From: Massariosphaeria phaeospora | Lineage: Eukaryota; Ascomycota; Dothideomycetes; Pleosporales | DNA: 64,000 bases | Direction of reading: 5' to 3' | NCBI GenBank assembly: GCA_011032825.1 | Contig: JAADJZ010000012.1 | Span: forward strand, 248,001 to 312,000 | Shown here: positions 1 through 13,600 of the stretch, one piece after another | Layout of the letters: every line of letters starts with the position of its first letter | Position numbering within the stretch: the first letter of the stretch is position 1 | Program-made: the position numbers and the translations under genes | The notes under the pieces: model-generated | Seen by the model: the letters and a program-made list of their open reading frames with translations, nothing else | The model's database searches: none | Told to the model about the DNA's origin: nothing

Positions 1-2914
1 TAAATTAAGCTAAAAGTCAGTTGCTTTTTTTCTTGTAAAACGATTTTGTAGTTTTAAAGTTTGTGTTCTAGTAATGCTTTTGCATCTACTACTTTTTAAA
101 AGAAATGTCTAAACTCTTTGTACTCGTAGAGTATTTCTAAAAGTGCGCTAATTTTTTTTTTTACTCTAACTTGTTAATCTAAGAGCTTTGAGTTAGTATT
201 TGTTAAGTTGAACTTTTGTGTTCTAAAGCTGTCCTTTGTCGATGCAATTACGTTAATTGTTTTTTTATTTGCTATTAAACTTTGCCGATGCGTAGGCATA
301 GTGTTAGAAGCGCTATTTTTGCAACACTCTAGTAAAAGCGTGTTTCTCCTTTAGTCAATCTAAGAATTGTGCTTTTTTAACTAGAAAAGTTTTAAAATAA
401 TGTCGTAGATAGCTAGTCTAAAGACGTTGAAAGCTAACTTCTTTTAGTATTGTTTAATGTGCAATAGTACGTTACTTATTTTATATGTAACTACTAGTTG
501 CGCTTGTATAAGCTATTCGTTGGCACTAGCAAGTAAATAGAGCTGTTGTTTCTCTAGTAGGTGTAAACCAGCTACAAACACTGCTTAAGCGAAAACAAAG
601 TTATTCTATGCTTTTGTGTTAATTAAAGCTTTTATTAGGTAACTATTAAGCTTTACTAAGAGCTTAATCTATTCTGCTAGGTTAATTACGTTAATTTGTC
701 TAACTCTAGAGTTAGGCGTTGCTAGCCTAAAAAAGAATTCGTACTAAATCTATTAGCTTTTTTAAAAGTCTAGTGCTGTGCGCAGTTAGAGTGTAAGCAA
801 GTTTGCTATTAAGCTTAAATGCAGTTGTTGTTTACAAGCATTTGCATTGCAAGCAGTTCTGCTAGGTTGTTTTTTCTAAAGAAGTACAGTATGTTGCGTT
901 TGTTTTATAAGTAGTATTCGCAAGTATTGTTTTTGCAGTCAAACTACTTTTAAGAGCAGAATTAGCTTTTCTTTTTAAAAAACTATTCTGTGCTTTGCTT
1001 GTTTAAGTAGTAAGTAAAATAGTAATCGTAAAAGCACACTGTTTATAACATTTTCGCGTGTTCTAGATTTTGGTAGTCTAGGTAGTACTGTAGTTTGTAA
1101 GAGTTCGCGTTGTTGCGTTTCTTTCTAAAGCATTGTCAAGATTCTTTTGCTACTTTATCGTGCTAGTGTTTCTTAGTAGCTAATTTGTTTAGATTTAGAA
1201 GTAAAATGTTTTCTTTAGAGCGTCTTGCTTTTTTAAGCTTTTAATAGATTTTTTGTTTGTTTTTCTTTGTAAGCCTTTGGTTAGGCTTGTTAAAATATTT
1301 CTACACTGCTTCGTTGTAATCGAGTACATCGTTTTAAAGTAAAGTGTTAGATTAATAGATTCTTTGTACCCGTTTTTTTTTAATAATCTAGTTTTAATGT
1401 TTTGTAGTATTTGGTAAGTTTAGTTGCTTGTCTAGTAACTCGTATTTTTTGTCTATCAAAAAGTTAGTGTCGTTACAAAGCAATTTTCTTTTAGCTAAAC
1501 TTGTTTCCTTAGGCAACTGTTCTTTCTAACTTTTAACATCTATAAAAGTAATTACTTTCTATTCTTTATTAATACTAGTCGTGGTATTGAACAGTACGTT
1601 TAACTGTCAAACAACTTTGTTTTTTTAATAACAGTTGCTAGAGATGTAGCCTAGTTTGCTACAATTATAGCAGGTTTTTATTTCCTTGCTATACTTTAAT
1701 TGTTTGTTAATTAGTTTGCTTTTGTTGAGGTTGTTGAAGTGTATAAGTTTGTATTTTTAAGCTAAGTTGTATACGCTTGCTAGGCGCAAGTGTTAAGTTT
1801 GCACTTAACGCTAGCTAGTGTTAAGTATATAACTTCTATTGCTTTTTAGTGCGTAGAACTTTGCTTTAGCTTGCGTTTTAATTGCGAGTTCGTACAACTT
1901 ATTGTCAAAGCAAATTAATTTTTTAATTAAGTTGTTTAAAGTGTTTGTAGCTGCTTCGAAGCGCATTAGTTTTGCTTTAACGTTATTTTTTAGCTTTTGC
2001 TTGTACATGCGCATAAGTGCTTTGTTGTTCTAGTTAGTTTAAATAGAGTACTGTTAAAACAAGTTAGCGTAGTTTTTAGCTAACTTAGTCTAGCGCATTT
2101 GTTAAATAGTTTTTTTTGCGATAGCAAGTTTGTTAGCGATTGCGTAAAATTGTTGCAGCTTGTTTTTAAACACAGCGCGATTTTTAAACATGCGTGTAAT
2201 TATGTCTTCGTTGTTGTCGCTATCTAGGTACTTTTTTAAGTAAAGTTAAACTTACTTAAAAGCTGTTTTTTTTATGTAAAAAGCTATTAGAGATGCTTTG
2301 TTAACGTTGTCAACGTAGTTATTTTTAAACTTAAAAAAAAAGTTGAACTAGAGTAACTAGTTCTCTAGCTTTAAGCAATTTCTATAGTAAAAGTTAAGCT
2401 TCGCTACCTTTGTACCGCTAGTGCGAGTATAAAAAAAAGTAGTTATTAAAGTATTACTTATCTTAAAAGTTTTCAATATGTAAAAGCTAAGCAGACTTAA
2501 AAAAGTTTTTTATTAAGCTTAGGTTGGTTCTTTAAAAGTAAGTAAGTTTAATAAACTAAAGAAGTTGTATAGCGTTTAATACTAAGGTAGTAGCGAGCTT
2601 CGTTTTGCAAAGAGTATAAAAGTTAAAGTAAAAGTTAACTTGTAAATTGTAAAATTAAAAACAACGACTGTAAGAGTGCGTTGTTTCTTGTAGTTTATAT
2701 ACTTAGAAAATGTTCTTTGCTTATTCTTAAGCGCTCGCTATTAAGCAGTGCTTATTGCTAAGCGCTTACTATTAAGCGCGCTTATTCTTAAGCGCTTATT
2801 AGTAAGCAGTTACGTAACTAAAGTTCGATTAGCTTGCTGTGTAACTTTATTAGTAGCTTATAACCTAAGCGCTTTGCGCTAAGCTTAGTTGTAATACTAA
2901 ATCGTAACATGCAA
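1..2914 (-). mobile_element. Decayed Ty3/gypsy retroelement, copy C1 (5' LTR, gag, start of pol; runs off the window)
   Basis: Minus-strand LTR retrotransposon remnant with no intact ORF. Its outer end at 2914 reads TGTTACGATTTAG on the minus strand, a typical LTR start. A gag zinc knuckle is visible at 1672-1631: C-Y-N-C, then Y where H belongs, then a final C (CX2CX4YX4C), so the ligand His is lost by a CAC to TAC type change. At about 150-1 the minus strand reads EYKEFRHFF and then an LLEHKL..YKI block separated by a stop. This resembles the segment just before the RT domain in fungal gypsy elements. The rest of pol lies beyond position 1. Bases 103-2914 are repeated at 13674-16486 (C2), and differences sampled between the copies are mostly C/T and G/A. 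Family assignment is good; exact LTR length is unknown. Confidence 0.75.
2710..2822. repeat. Short tandem repeats in the C-element LTR region
   Basis: Degenerate head-to-tail units around the motif TTAAGCGCTTACTA lie near the outer end of element C1. The same array occurs in C2 at about 16286-16380. They are probably part of the LTR (U3) of this family, which is inference from their distance to the TGTTACG terminus. Confidence 0.6.
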
Positions 2915-4689
2915 CTACTACGAGCAATAGAACATTTTAAAAAAACAAGCTTTAAAAGCTTTTTTAGCAAAAAACTAGCGGGCTACTAGACTTATAGTTA
3001 GAATAGTATAAGTACTCTTAGCACAACTATACAAAGCGTACAAAAAACGCAACTAAAACAAAATTACATAAAAGTAAAAGCAAAAGTTGCAAGCTAAGAG
3101 CTTACCGCGCTACTTAACAGCAAAGCTGCCTAAACATTAGTTTCTCTAAAATAAGTAAAAAAAAACAAGATACTTTACTAAGTTAAAAATTAACTAATAC
3201 AAATAGTGTTAGCTAACAGACAACTTCTAGAATATAAAAACAGTTTAATTAACTTAGAAACTTAGAAAGTTAAGTTAAAAATTGCGAGCATTAAGCACTA
3301 ACAGTGTATTAATATTATAAACTTTAAAAGTTCTAACATGTATATTAAGTACAACTAGCTACAAAAACACAATTTTAATATTAATTAAAAAAATAAAACA
3401 ATACTTAGCCGAAGGCTTAGAAAGAAAGTTACTAAAGTACAACAAAATAATACAACAATTTAGAGCTTACTTAAGATTAAAAGAATTAGTTTAATTTTAC
3501 TTTACAAAATCGCGAGAATCTGTAGAAAAAACTCTTAGCAGATAGGCGTTATATAGATACGACAAGTTGCGCTTCTAAAAGTAAGCAAACTACAATTTAA
3601 CTTCTTTAAAAAACAAAAAAAAAAGTTTAAAAACTTTTCTACTAAATACTAAGCAAAGTTTAAAAGTTTTTTTAAAAAAAACAAAAAGCACGACTTAGCA
3701 AACTACTAAGAATAGAATTACAAGATTGTTCTTAAAAAAAGAACAAAACTGCAACTAAAACTAATGTATTCTCTAACTTACGACTAGCAAAAGAAATTAA
3801 AAAAGTATATTTAAAAAAATATCTAGCGAGAATACATACAACTAAGCGAAAGCTTAATAGCTTCGCCAATATTGTTCGTACTTAAAAAAAACAAAGAATT
3901 AAGATTGTGCGTAGATTTTTGACATCTTAACAACGTTACACAAAAAAACAAATACTTACTACTACTTATTTAAAAGCTTATAGATTAACTTTAAAAAGTA
4001 AAATAAATTACAAAACTTAACGTACGAAACGAATACTATTGCATTAAAATTGCAAAAGAGCACAAATAGATAACAGCTTTCAAAACTAGATATAAACTCT
4101 ACAAGTACTAAGTTATGCTGTTTAGATTAACTAATGCTCTAGCTACGTTTTAAGCTTTAATTAACAAAGTACTATACAAATACTTAGACATTTTTGTTAC
4201 AGCGTACTTAAACAACGTATTAATACACTTTAAAAAAACGTTTAAAGAACATTAGAAACATGTTAAAAAAGTGCTAAAGAAAATAAAGCAGTACTAGCTA
4301 CTACTTTATTCAAAAAATTGCAAATTTCACGTTACAGAAACTAGCTATCTAGAATTTATTATCTTAAAAGAAAGTATGTTAATAGACTTGAAAAAGATTT
4401 AAACTGTATAAAAATAGCTAACTTCTAAGATAGTAAGAAATGTGTAGTTTTTTCTAGAATTTGCTAACTTCTATTAAAAGTTTATTAAAAATTACTTCAA
4501 AACTACGACACTGCTCTTAGAAGTTACTAAAAAAAATAAAAAGTTCAAATAAACAGAAGTACAGGAATAGGCGTTTTAAGAACTTAAAAGAAAGTTTACT
4601 ACAGCACTAATGCTACAGATGCACGACTTAAAAAAAAAAACTTAAATAAAAACTAATGCTTTAAACTACGCATTAGAAGCAATACTTTT
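2915..4689 (+). mobile_element. Decayed chromodomain Ty3/gypsy element A, first part (gag/protease remnant and reverse transcriptase)
   Basis: Plus-strand pol remnant full of stops. From about 3895 it reads ELRLCVDF, and around 4050-4150 YYCIKIAKEHK then FRLTNALATF, which match the RT core of fungal Ty3/gypsy elements (GYWQIPVAEEDR and FGLTNAPATF in intact relatives). The catalytic YLDD box is YLNN at 4205-4216, so both Asp codons are GAC to AAC. The start of RNase H (ALNYALEAIL) ends at about 4689, where element B interrupts it; the frame resumes at 10665. The 5' LTR is absent because C1 abuts at 2914. The stretch 2915-3800 is probably gag and protease but has no motif I can name. The element is dead. 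Confidence 0.8.
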
Positions 4690-4975
4690 GAAAGAGAATC
4701 GCCTAGGAAAGCAAGTTCTAGATAAAGAATGTAATGAATTTAATAAAGTTTATCTACAGCGCGGACAAGAGAGCTCTATATACTTTATAGTTAGTTAGCT
4801 TTCGAAGCACCTGCAAAGCGCTCTTGGAGGCTATGTAAAAACTCAATACCGCAAGGCCTTCGTTAACCGGAAACTAGCGAAGCTTTTTTAGGTATCGTCG
4901 AAGCTGTTACGTACAGCGTTAATAGCTACTAAAGTCCTACGATCAAAGCAATTTATAGAGCTTTTAGCTTATTAC
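4690..4975 (-). repeat. LTR of element B (left copy, 3' LTR)
   Basis: Matches 10373-10659 nearly end to end. On the minus strand it begins TGTAATAAGC. Mismatches checked at the inner end (GAAAGAGA here, AAAAAAGG there) and along the length are mostly G/A or C/T transitions, as RIP would give. The left flank CTTTT is the candidate target duplication. Confidence 0.88.
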
Positions 4976-7900
4976 ATAAGCTTTTTTTCTAATTTGTAGC
5001 AATTTACTTACTTCGTTAGCGTCCTAGCGTTCTTTCTAAAGGCGTGCTGTTTTGAAAGTCTTAACTCTTTTAGCAATTTTCTATCGGCGTTTCGGTAAGC
5101 CGCCGAAAATTCTTGCTAGGTAGATAAAGCTTTTATGTTTTCGAGTTCTAGCGCTAGTTCCTATGTAAGCTAGTTATAGCTAGTCCATTTAACCTAATAT
5201 TCTAGCTTTTAGCTTTTTTTGACTTTCTTCCAGCGCTTGCTCGTAATGTGCTTGACTAGCTATTCTTGCTCGCTTTCTACGGTAACGCTTTCTAGGCGCT
5301 AATTAAATACTATCTAGCTTTCTAAAGAATTGTCTGCCGCGAGTCTAAGCTTATCTATCAAAAATATTGAATTTATTTTAGAAAGTGTGTTTAAAACTAC
5401 GTTGCTTAAAAACTTAACTTGTAAAACTGTATATTTGCTATTTTTCTAGTTTAGTTTTTTGCTTAAGCGCCTATTAGAGATGTGTTTTTTGTATTGCAAC
5501 TACACTTTATCTTCTACTCGAAGCAGCAGCGCCTCTTTTTTATGTCAATTTGCTTATTTTTTCTGCTTCTATTAGGCCTCCGCCATAGCAGCTTGCGCGA
5601 AGTCGATAACTTTTTTTATCTTTTTAGCTATTTCCGCTGCGCTTCGCTAAGGGTCTAGAGTTGCCTAGTAAAGCGTATCCGCTTTCTTTTCTGCTTGAAG
5701 CTAAATTAAGTTCATCTTGTAACTATGCTAGAGAAAGAAAGAGCTTACTTTTGTCAACACTACTTTTTGCTTTTAAATTGCAATTTGTACAATAGAGCAT
5801 AGCTGCGCCTAGTTTTTCTAGTCTTAATTTACAAACAGCTTTAAAACAGTTTTAATTGTTGAATTTGCTTTTTCTATAGCTTCGTTGGTTTTTAGGTAAA
5901 AAGCTGTAGATAGCTGCTTTACAATTCTAAGCTCTTTGCAAAGCGTTTTTTAGAATTTACTTACAAATTGTGCTTTTTAGTTAGAAACAATAGCGTTAGA
6001 AAGCTAGTAGTAAGCTACTACTCTCTTAATAAATACTTTTGCTACAGTTGCTGCGTTAATTTTCGCTATAGAGATTAAGATTATATTCTTGCTTAATTAG
6101 TTTGTAATAACTAGTAGATTCGTGTACTTTTTGCTTTCTAGCAGGTTAGTAATAAAGTCTATAGAGAGTTCTTTCTAGATCCTGTCTAGAACGAAGAGCG
6201 AGCGAAAAAAACTACTTTTTATTTTCTGCTATAGTTTCGCTCGTCTACATGCATCGCAGTTGGCAATGTACTATCAAATGTTCGAGCTTATTCCTAGCTA
6301 GAAGAAATTTCTCTTGAGAATATTGTAAGTATTTTCTTTGCTAGAGTGCCTTGCGATAAGCGGGTCGTAGGCTTCAAAAATTAATCTAGTGCGCAGTTAA
6401 TACGTTTTCAGCACTTATTTTCTTTTTTAATAAAAAAGCGCGTCGTTTTTAATAGCGCAATTTGCTAAGGACGCTTTTAATTAAAGGCCTAAAGGAAACT
6501 TCCTACGAGTACTTTCTTTAGTTTAGCTTTTTTTTACGGCCTCTAAGGCTTTCTAGTACAAATCGTTTTTTTAAACTTTTTTATTTTAAAGTTTATCTAA
6601 AGACAGCTTTTTTGCATTATCTTTAAAATTGTTCTTCGTGCTAGCATCTTTTTCTTGTTTAGCAGCATTTTGTTTAAAACTCGCAGCATTCTACTCTTCA
6701 AAGCCTACACTTTTAATCTAAGAAAAAACATTTTGCTTTAAAGCTTCTGCTACATTTGTTTTGTAAAAGGCATCGAGCCTACTAGTAAGTACATTTGGCG
6801 TTGGTATTAAAGTGCTATAGAGCAGAAACGCGCAGATTACGCCTAAAGTTTTTTCTGTAATGTTATCTTCGTTTAACACACTAGTTAGTTTGAAAAGTTA
6901 AAATTTACAGCTTTTTAGCCGAACATTGTTTTAGTCTTAAAAGAGATCCTGCTTCTTCTGTAAAAAAGCGTTTGCTTTTTTATTAGCTGCTCTAAGGCGG
7001 TACACAAACTCTAAGTTGTGTTTGAAAAAAATGTTCGCTTAGCGAACATGTTGCTTTGTTAGTAACCTCGCTGTAGTAAAGTACAAAAAGTTTTTGTAAT
7101 TAGTGTAAACTATAATCTTTAGCACTGCTTTAAGCTTTGCTTTTTATTTAGTAATGCATTTAATTACTGCTAATAATTTCTTGTTGTAAATAGTGTAGTT
7201 AGACTTTGCAAGTAACATTTTAGCAAAGTAGTAAGCTACTGCTCGCTACAAGTTGTTCTTTGCTTTCTAAAAAAGCGCTTTTTTAGTAGCTATTCCTAAA
7301 GCGTTCGCTTTAATAGCGGTCTCTAAATCGAAGTCAAAATAGGCTAATAACAACTTAGATATGAACTTTTTCTTAAGCGTGTTAAACGCTTTTTGTTGTT
7401 TAAGCTCTCAACGAAATTCAACGCTTTTTTCTGTTAACTTTGTTAGTAGAGAAACAATTGCAAAAAAGGCGTAAATAAACTGCTAGTAAAAGTTTGCAAA
7501 ACCAACGAAGCTTCGCACTTTTTTAACTAAGGCTAGAGCTTTCTATTTAAAAATTGCGCAAACTTTTTTTAGATCCATGCTAATTCCCTTGCCTACCTTA
7601 ATAATAAAACTAAAGTATTTAGTTTTAGTTACTTTAAACTTGCATTTCTTAATATCGAGTTGTAACCCCGCTTTTTTTAACTTGTTAACAACTTTTTTAA
7701 CACGTTGCTAGTAGTTTTTTTAAGAACTTTTAAAGTAGATAAGTACATTATCTAAGTATGCAAAAGCGTTAACGTTAATGTAATTACGCAAAGTGTAGTT
7801 AATAAACTGCTAGAACGTACTTAAAGCGTTAGCAAGGCTAAATAAGCAAACTATCTATTTGTACAATCTAAATCTTGTACAGAAAGCTGTTTTCTACTTG

Positions 7901-10372
7901 TTTCTTTTAGCAATTTGAACTTTGTAAAAGGCCTAGATAACGTCTAGCTTAGTAAACTATTTAGCCTAGCTAATCTAATTTAGAGTTTCGTAAATCAAAG
8001 GCAGCGAGTATTGGTTCTTTTTCGTAATAGCGTTAAGCGCTTGATAGTCTACGCAAAAGCGTAGCTTTTTACTAAGTTTCTTTGCAAACAACACTAGCGC
8101 TTCGGCCTAAAAGCAACTTACTCTAATAAACCTGCAATCTAAATGCGCAGTAAGCTGCTTTTGCAAGACTAATAGTTCGTTTTTAGACATGTTATACAAA
8201 AGTCTCTATAGAACCTCTGCTTCTTTCTCGTTCTTTTCGATTAGTTCGATGCCGTAGTCTATTAGGCTCTAGTAAGAAAATAATTTGTTAGCTTTAAACT
8301 GCATAAACGCTGTATACTAATCTTTTATCTAGTTAAGCAGCGTTAGGCGTAGGTTAACTACTATCTTAGTTTAAAAAGCTTTCTAGATGTTCGCTATAAA
8401 CGCAGCGAAAATCTTAACGCTAAAGTCTTTTTTCTTAAACTACTGCATTATTATTTTGAACGCAGCTGCGAACACCTGCTAGGGCTTTTGTTTAGGCTTT
8501 TTTCTTTCTTAGCTCTGCACGCGTGTTTCGATTGAATAAATGAAAATCAATTTCTTTGCTAAAGCTAGCGTTACCTAGCTTCTATCTATTTATAGGCGCT
8601 CTAGAATAATATCGTATTAGTTATTCTTAGTTATAACGTACGCTCAAACTGTTTGTTTGTACTCGTTTAGGTCTATTGTAAACTAAGTAGCTTTCGTAAC
8701 TTTAACAACTTGTTCGCTAATGCCTACTACAAGCCTTTCTTTTATCAAAATACGTAAGAAATAGTTCTTTTTACAAAACTTTTTGCTAACAAAACTATAG
8801 GTAGTGCACCCGAAGTCAAGCATTGCTAAAGCGAAAATAAATTGATTAATAATTGCATGTACTGTAAGTAGTTTCTCGTTCGGCTAGCGCTAGCAGAACT
8901 TTAGAAACTTATTTAATAAAAAAACTGTGTTCTTTTTCTACTACTCTTAACCGCGCTTTTAGTTAGAAGTATCTAGTTTTCTAAGTCCTTAGACTTAAAG
9001 ACTTTTTCAACTTTTGCTATTGTCTTAACTAGTTTAGAAGTTGCTTTTTAAGTTGTAGCGAGCTTTTTTAAAGTTGCAAGCTTACATTTATTAAACATGT
9101 AAGTTGCTAAACTACATCAAAAGCAAAGGTAATTCTTTTGTTGTTTCGTTATTTCTGCGTTGTTTGCTTATTTAGCTCGCTTTTTTTTCTTGTTGTTAGT
9201 AGCCGCGCGGACTGCCTAGGTAGCAGCTTTAGTTGCTAGCTTCTAGTTCATAGCCTTCGTGTTGCTTATTAATTAATTTGGTACTATTCGCTACTAGTTG
9301 TTTGCTTTCGCGCGGTTTAGGTTTTTCTCAATCTAAGTAACCTGTTCTATTAGGTCCTGAAGTTGCTATGCTAGAGAAATAATAACGCTAACTATTTTAT
9401 TCTGTAGATTAGCGCGAAGCCTTGCTTTGTACTAGTTCTTTAATGTAGCTACGTTGCTTATTATTTTTGCGTTGTACGCAAAGCGCATGAATTCTTTATT
9501 GTACTCTTAAAAGAACATTTTCTTCTGCCTAAAAGCGAAGAGTTGGTTGAGCGCTTTCTGCGCTCGCATGTAGTCTTAGTAGTGCTTGTTAAAGTACTTT
9601 TAAAACTTCTTTGCTGTTTCGTTACAGTGTTTCTAATACTAAGCGAGTTTAGTAGTAGCTACTTGCTTTGTTAGGCAGTTGTAAATGTAGCCGCATAAGT
9701 TCTTAATTAAATTTTCATTATTAAGCATCTTGTTCTTTACTTGAACTTTAAACTATCCGTAGTCTAACCTTGTTTCGTTAAACTAAGCTAAGTTAAGCAT
9801 TTTGTTGCGCTTTGTAATTAGCGTAAAAGCTTTTGAAATACTAAGAGAAGTTAGCGGTGTTGCTAGCGTAGCCCTTTTTTTCTTTTAAAGAATTCAAACC
9901 TAATTTTGCAGTATTTCAATAAGTGCCTAAGCTTTTGCACTCTCGTTATTAACTAGCTGCTTAGAATTCAAAGGTCCTGCAAGAACTAGCTTTGCTGCTA
10001 GTAGCTAATCGTTTGTTACTCTTCTAGGTAGTTCTATTACGAGTTTTGTAATAAATATCTTTATATATGTAGCTTCCGCCGCATTAAAACAAATTTCTCG
10101 AGTTTTTACATTAAGTTTGTCGTTGTTTATTAGCTTTTGTAGAGCTTTCTTAATTGCTTCGCTGCTTTGGCTTTCGCTTTCTAGCCTGCGGGCTTCTACA
10201 ACTAGCATTTAGATATACTTATTCTAAGTACCGTTCATCGTAGCAATTTAGTTTTAAAAACTTTTTTCGCTGCGTCTTAGAGTTTTTTAGAAGTTGCTTT
10301 TAACTTCTAAAAGTGTTGTACCTCTTAAAGATCTTACGACTTTCACTGCGTAGAAATTAATTAAATTTAAAT

Positions 10373-10659
10373 AAAAAAGGATCGCCTAGGAAAGCAGGTT
10401 CTAAATAAAGAATGTAATAAATTCGATAGAGTTTATCTACAGCGCGGACAAAAGAGCTTTATATACTTTATAGTTAGTTAGCTTTTAAAGCACCTACGGA
10501 GCGCTTTTGAAAGCTATGTAAAAACTTAATACCGCAAAGCTTTCGTTAACCGAAAACTAGCGAAGCTTTTTTAGGTATCGTCGAAGCTATTACGTACAGC
10601 GTTAATAGCTACTAAAGTCCTACGACCAAGGCAATTTATAGAGCTTTCAGCTTATTACA
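10373..10659 (-). repeat. LTR of element B (right copy, 5' LTR)
   Basis: Partner of the LTR at 4690-4975. It ends at ...CTTATTACA on the plus strand, that is TGTAATAAG read from the element's 5' end. It is followed by CTCTT (10660-10664), the better preserved copy of the 5-bp target duplication. Confidence 0.88.
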
Positions 10660-13600
10660 CTCTTACAGCAATGCAACGATAGAAAATAAAAACTAGTGTT
10701 CTACTATTCTAGAAAGTTCTTAAGAGCAAAACTTAACTACAATGTTTACAACAAGAAGCTATTAGCAATAATAAACGCTTTTAAACAATAAAAAGCGCAG
10801 CTAAAAGAAGCAAAACATTAAGTACAAGTGTACTTAAATTACTAAAACTTTACTAGCTTTACTACAACTAAGAAATTAAATAAACAACAAGTTAAATAGG
10901 CCGAATTCATAGCAAACTACGACATCAAGATTTACTATTGCAAAGAAACTAACAATAGAGCTGCAAACGCGCTTAGTTGAAAATTAGATTTTATAAAAAC
11001 TAACAAACTAGTTACGCATAACTTAATATTACGATAGAACTTAAACGAAACTTTCGAATATAACTAACTACAACTAGCTAAGATAGCTAAAGTTACAAGC
11101 ATTAAAAAAAAATGCACTAAAAATAGAGTAAAAACGACTAGCAAAGATAGATAGTTACAAACAACACTTAAGCTATATAGCTTATTTAAAAATTGCATGC
11201 TTTACAAGCATATAAACACCTAGAAATTAACAAAATAGTTTAATAAATTTTAAACGAATACTTAATGCTTTATGTACAAAACACAGTTTAGAAAGCAGTA
11301 GGCAACTATTTAAATTGTTTAAAGAATAAACTTAAAAAACACAAGCTTTATGAATTACTCTAACTGCTAGAACTACTCGCACGCTTATGAATTAGCGTTA
11401 CAATAAACTTTATAGTAAAGCTTCTAAAATTGTTAAAACCCGAATTAGCACAGCTATGCAACTCGATCTTGGTAATTGTAAATTAATTAACCAAAGAATT
11501 ACATTTTGTACTAACAGAAGAATTAATTACAGTAGAAGAAATAGCTTACGAGGTTACAAAGGCACTCGTTGCTAATTACAAATTGCTAAAACAGTTTATT
11601 ACTAATAGAAACAAGCTGTTTATATTAAAGTTTTAAAATACGTTCTTAGCCTAGTTAAAAGTTGCAAAAAAGCTATTAACTAGCTTTCACTCGCAAACAA
11701 ACAGCTAGATAAAACAAACGAACTAAACGCTAGAATAGTACCTACGAATGTACACTAACAAGCTGCAAAACAACTAGGTTAAACTTCTACTAACAGCACA
11801 ATTAGCTTACAATAGTACGAAGTTTACAACTACAAAACACTCGCTACACTACGCAAACTATAGATATAAGCTAGTAGCTTATTAAAATCTAAAGAATATT
11901 AAAAGCATTTTGCTAGCAGCGAACAACAAGGCTTTTAGAATGCAAAAATTACACAACGAATTAAGCAAACAAATTGCTTAAAGAAACTTTACGACAGCTA
12001 AGTTAGCAAATAAGAAAAAGCTTAAGAAACTAACTTTTAAAAAGAGAAATAGAGTTTTTCTTTTACGAAAAAATCTAAAAACTAAAAAGCTATGCAACAA
12101 GTTAGACAACTTTTAAATAAAACTATTCAAAATCCTAAAAGTTAAAGAACTTGTATTATTTAAACTACAGCTACCTACGAGCATGCGCATACATCTAGTT
12201 TTTTACAAATTACTTCTTAAACTAGCACTACTAAACGCCGAAGTAGCAACTAATATCGAGCTCAAAGATAAAAAGTACGAAGTTAAAGAAGTTAAGAACT
12301 TACAGAAGTTTAGACGTTAGTAGAGATACTTAGTTAAATAGCAAAAATAGCCAAAGAGCTAGAATACATAAGAACTAATATAGAATTTTACAAACTGCAA
12401 GAAACTAGTGCGAACATATTACTAGCAAAATCTAGAAGCAAAGAATTTAAGTTTTTTAAAAAAGCAAAAAAGTTAAAAAAAAAAAAAGCGAGCAGAGAAG
12501 AGTTAGTTTGTAACTAGCCTAAGTTAGTTAAAAGCAGTTTAAATAGTAGTAGTACAGGACTATCGGTAGAAGCTGTACTTTTAAAATTAAAAAAAGCGCT
12601 TAGCTACGCTTTTTTAAGACGTTTTATTTTTTCAATCGTTGCTAGCTTACGAGCAAACAACTTTTTCTCTTTACTAATAGCTGCATCTACTTAAGCACGA
12701 AGCTCTAAAACACGCTAACGAATTTTAAGCTTTTAAAACTCTACCGCAAAAAGCTTTTAACGCAGAAACCGCTATTTCTTAGCAACAGCAGCAAACTCTT
12801 TTTTAAAAAAAAAGAAACTGCATACTAAGCTAGACAAAATACAGTCTAGACAAGTTCTTTTAGGCAAAAAAAAACACTTTAGACTTTTTAACAAACAGCG
12901 ATAGCAAGGCTTTGCTACAAAGTAATCTATCGTATAGATACGCGCAAAACAAGCGTGTTTACAAATAGTTAACTTTGCAAAAGAAAATGCAAAGACCTTA
13001 AGCATAGTTAAACTCTAGAACTCAAAAAAATACAAAAAAAAGCTATGACACGACGAGAATTAAAGTTAACTTACTTTTATACAAAAGAGCACTTTTAATG
13101 CAAAGCACAAAAAGAACTAGCACAGCATAGCAAAACAGCTATTAAGACGATATTCTTAAAAAGAGAAATAATGTTACAAACAAAGACAATACTAAGTATT
13201 GTAAACTAAGCAACGACGCAAAAGAGTTGTTAAAGCTTGCAAGTTTACAAAACAAAAGTACAGCAACGCGCAAAGCAAAATTAAGTTAGCAAAAGTTACG
13301 TAATGCGCTACGAGTGCTACGAAACTTTAGCACGTAGCACACTAAGCAGCAGTTACTACGAGCGCTACAAATGCTACAGCGTAGCAAAACGTAGCAAGCA
13401 AAGCAAAACGCTTTTAGCAAAAAATTATAGAACTATATAAATTAGCAGAATTTCTTTTACAATTTAAATTCTTTGTAGTTAACTCTTTTAAGTACATTTT
13501 ATACATAGATTAAATCTATAGGCAACAAATTGTTACTTTGTTATTCTATTCAAGATAAAATTAAGATTGTTTTTTTTGTTGTTATTAAGCTTTTCGAACA

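Larger units (their letters stand above)
4690..10659 (-). mobile_element. Complete but RIP-mutated Ty3/gypsy LTR retrotransposon B, inserted in element A
   Basis: About 6.0-kb element on the minus strand, bounded by two LTRs of about 286 bp. Reading leftward from the right LTR: a gag N-terminal remnant (open 10208-10005), a zinc knuckle at 9125-9084 (C-F-stop-C ... Y ... C, so Trp is a stop and His is Tyr), and RT. The RT reads [11 protein letters not shown] near 8070, FSLANALSTF near 7830, and YLDN instead of YLDD at 7758-7747. RNase H and integrase remnants should follow to about 5600. Flanks CTTTT (4685-4689) and CTCTT (10660-10664) look like a 5-bp target duplication with one C to T change. 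Joining the flanks restores the RNase H frame of element A. No ORF survives, so it cannot be autonomous. Confidence 0.88.

Noticed and set aside
1..60. Telomere proximity of the AT-rich end
   Set aside because: No TTAGGG or CCCTAA arrays are present. An interior or centromere-like AT-rich block is equally possible.
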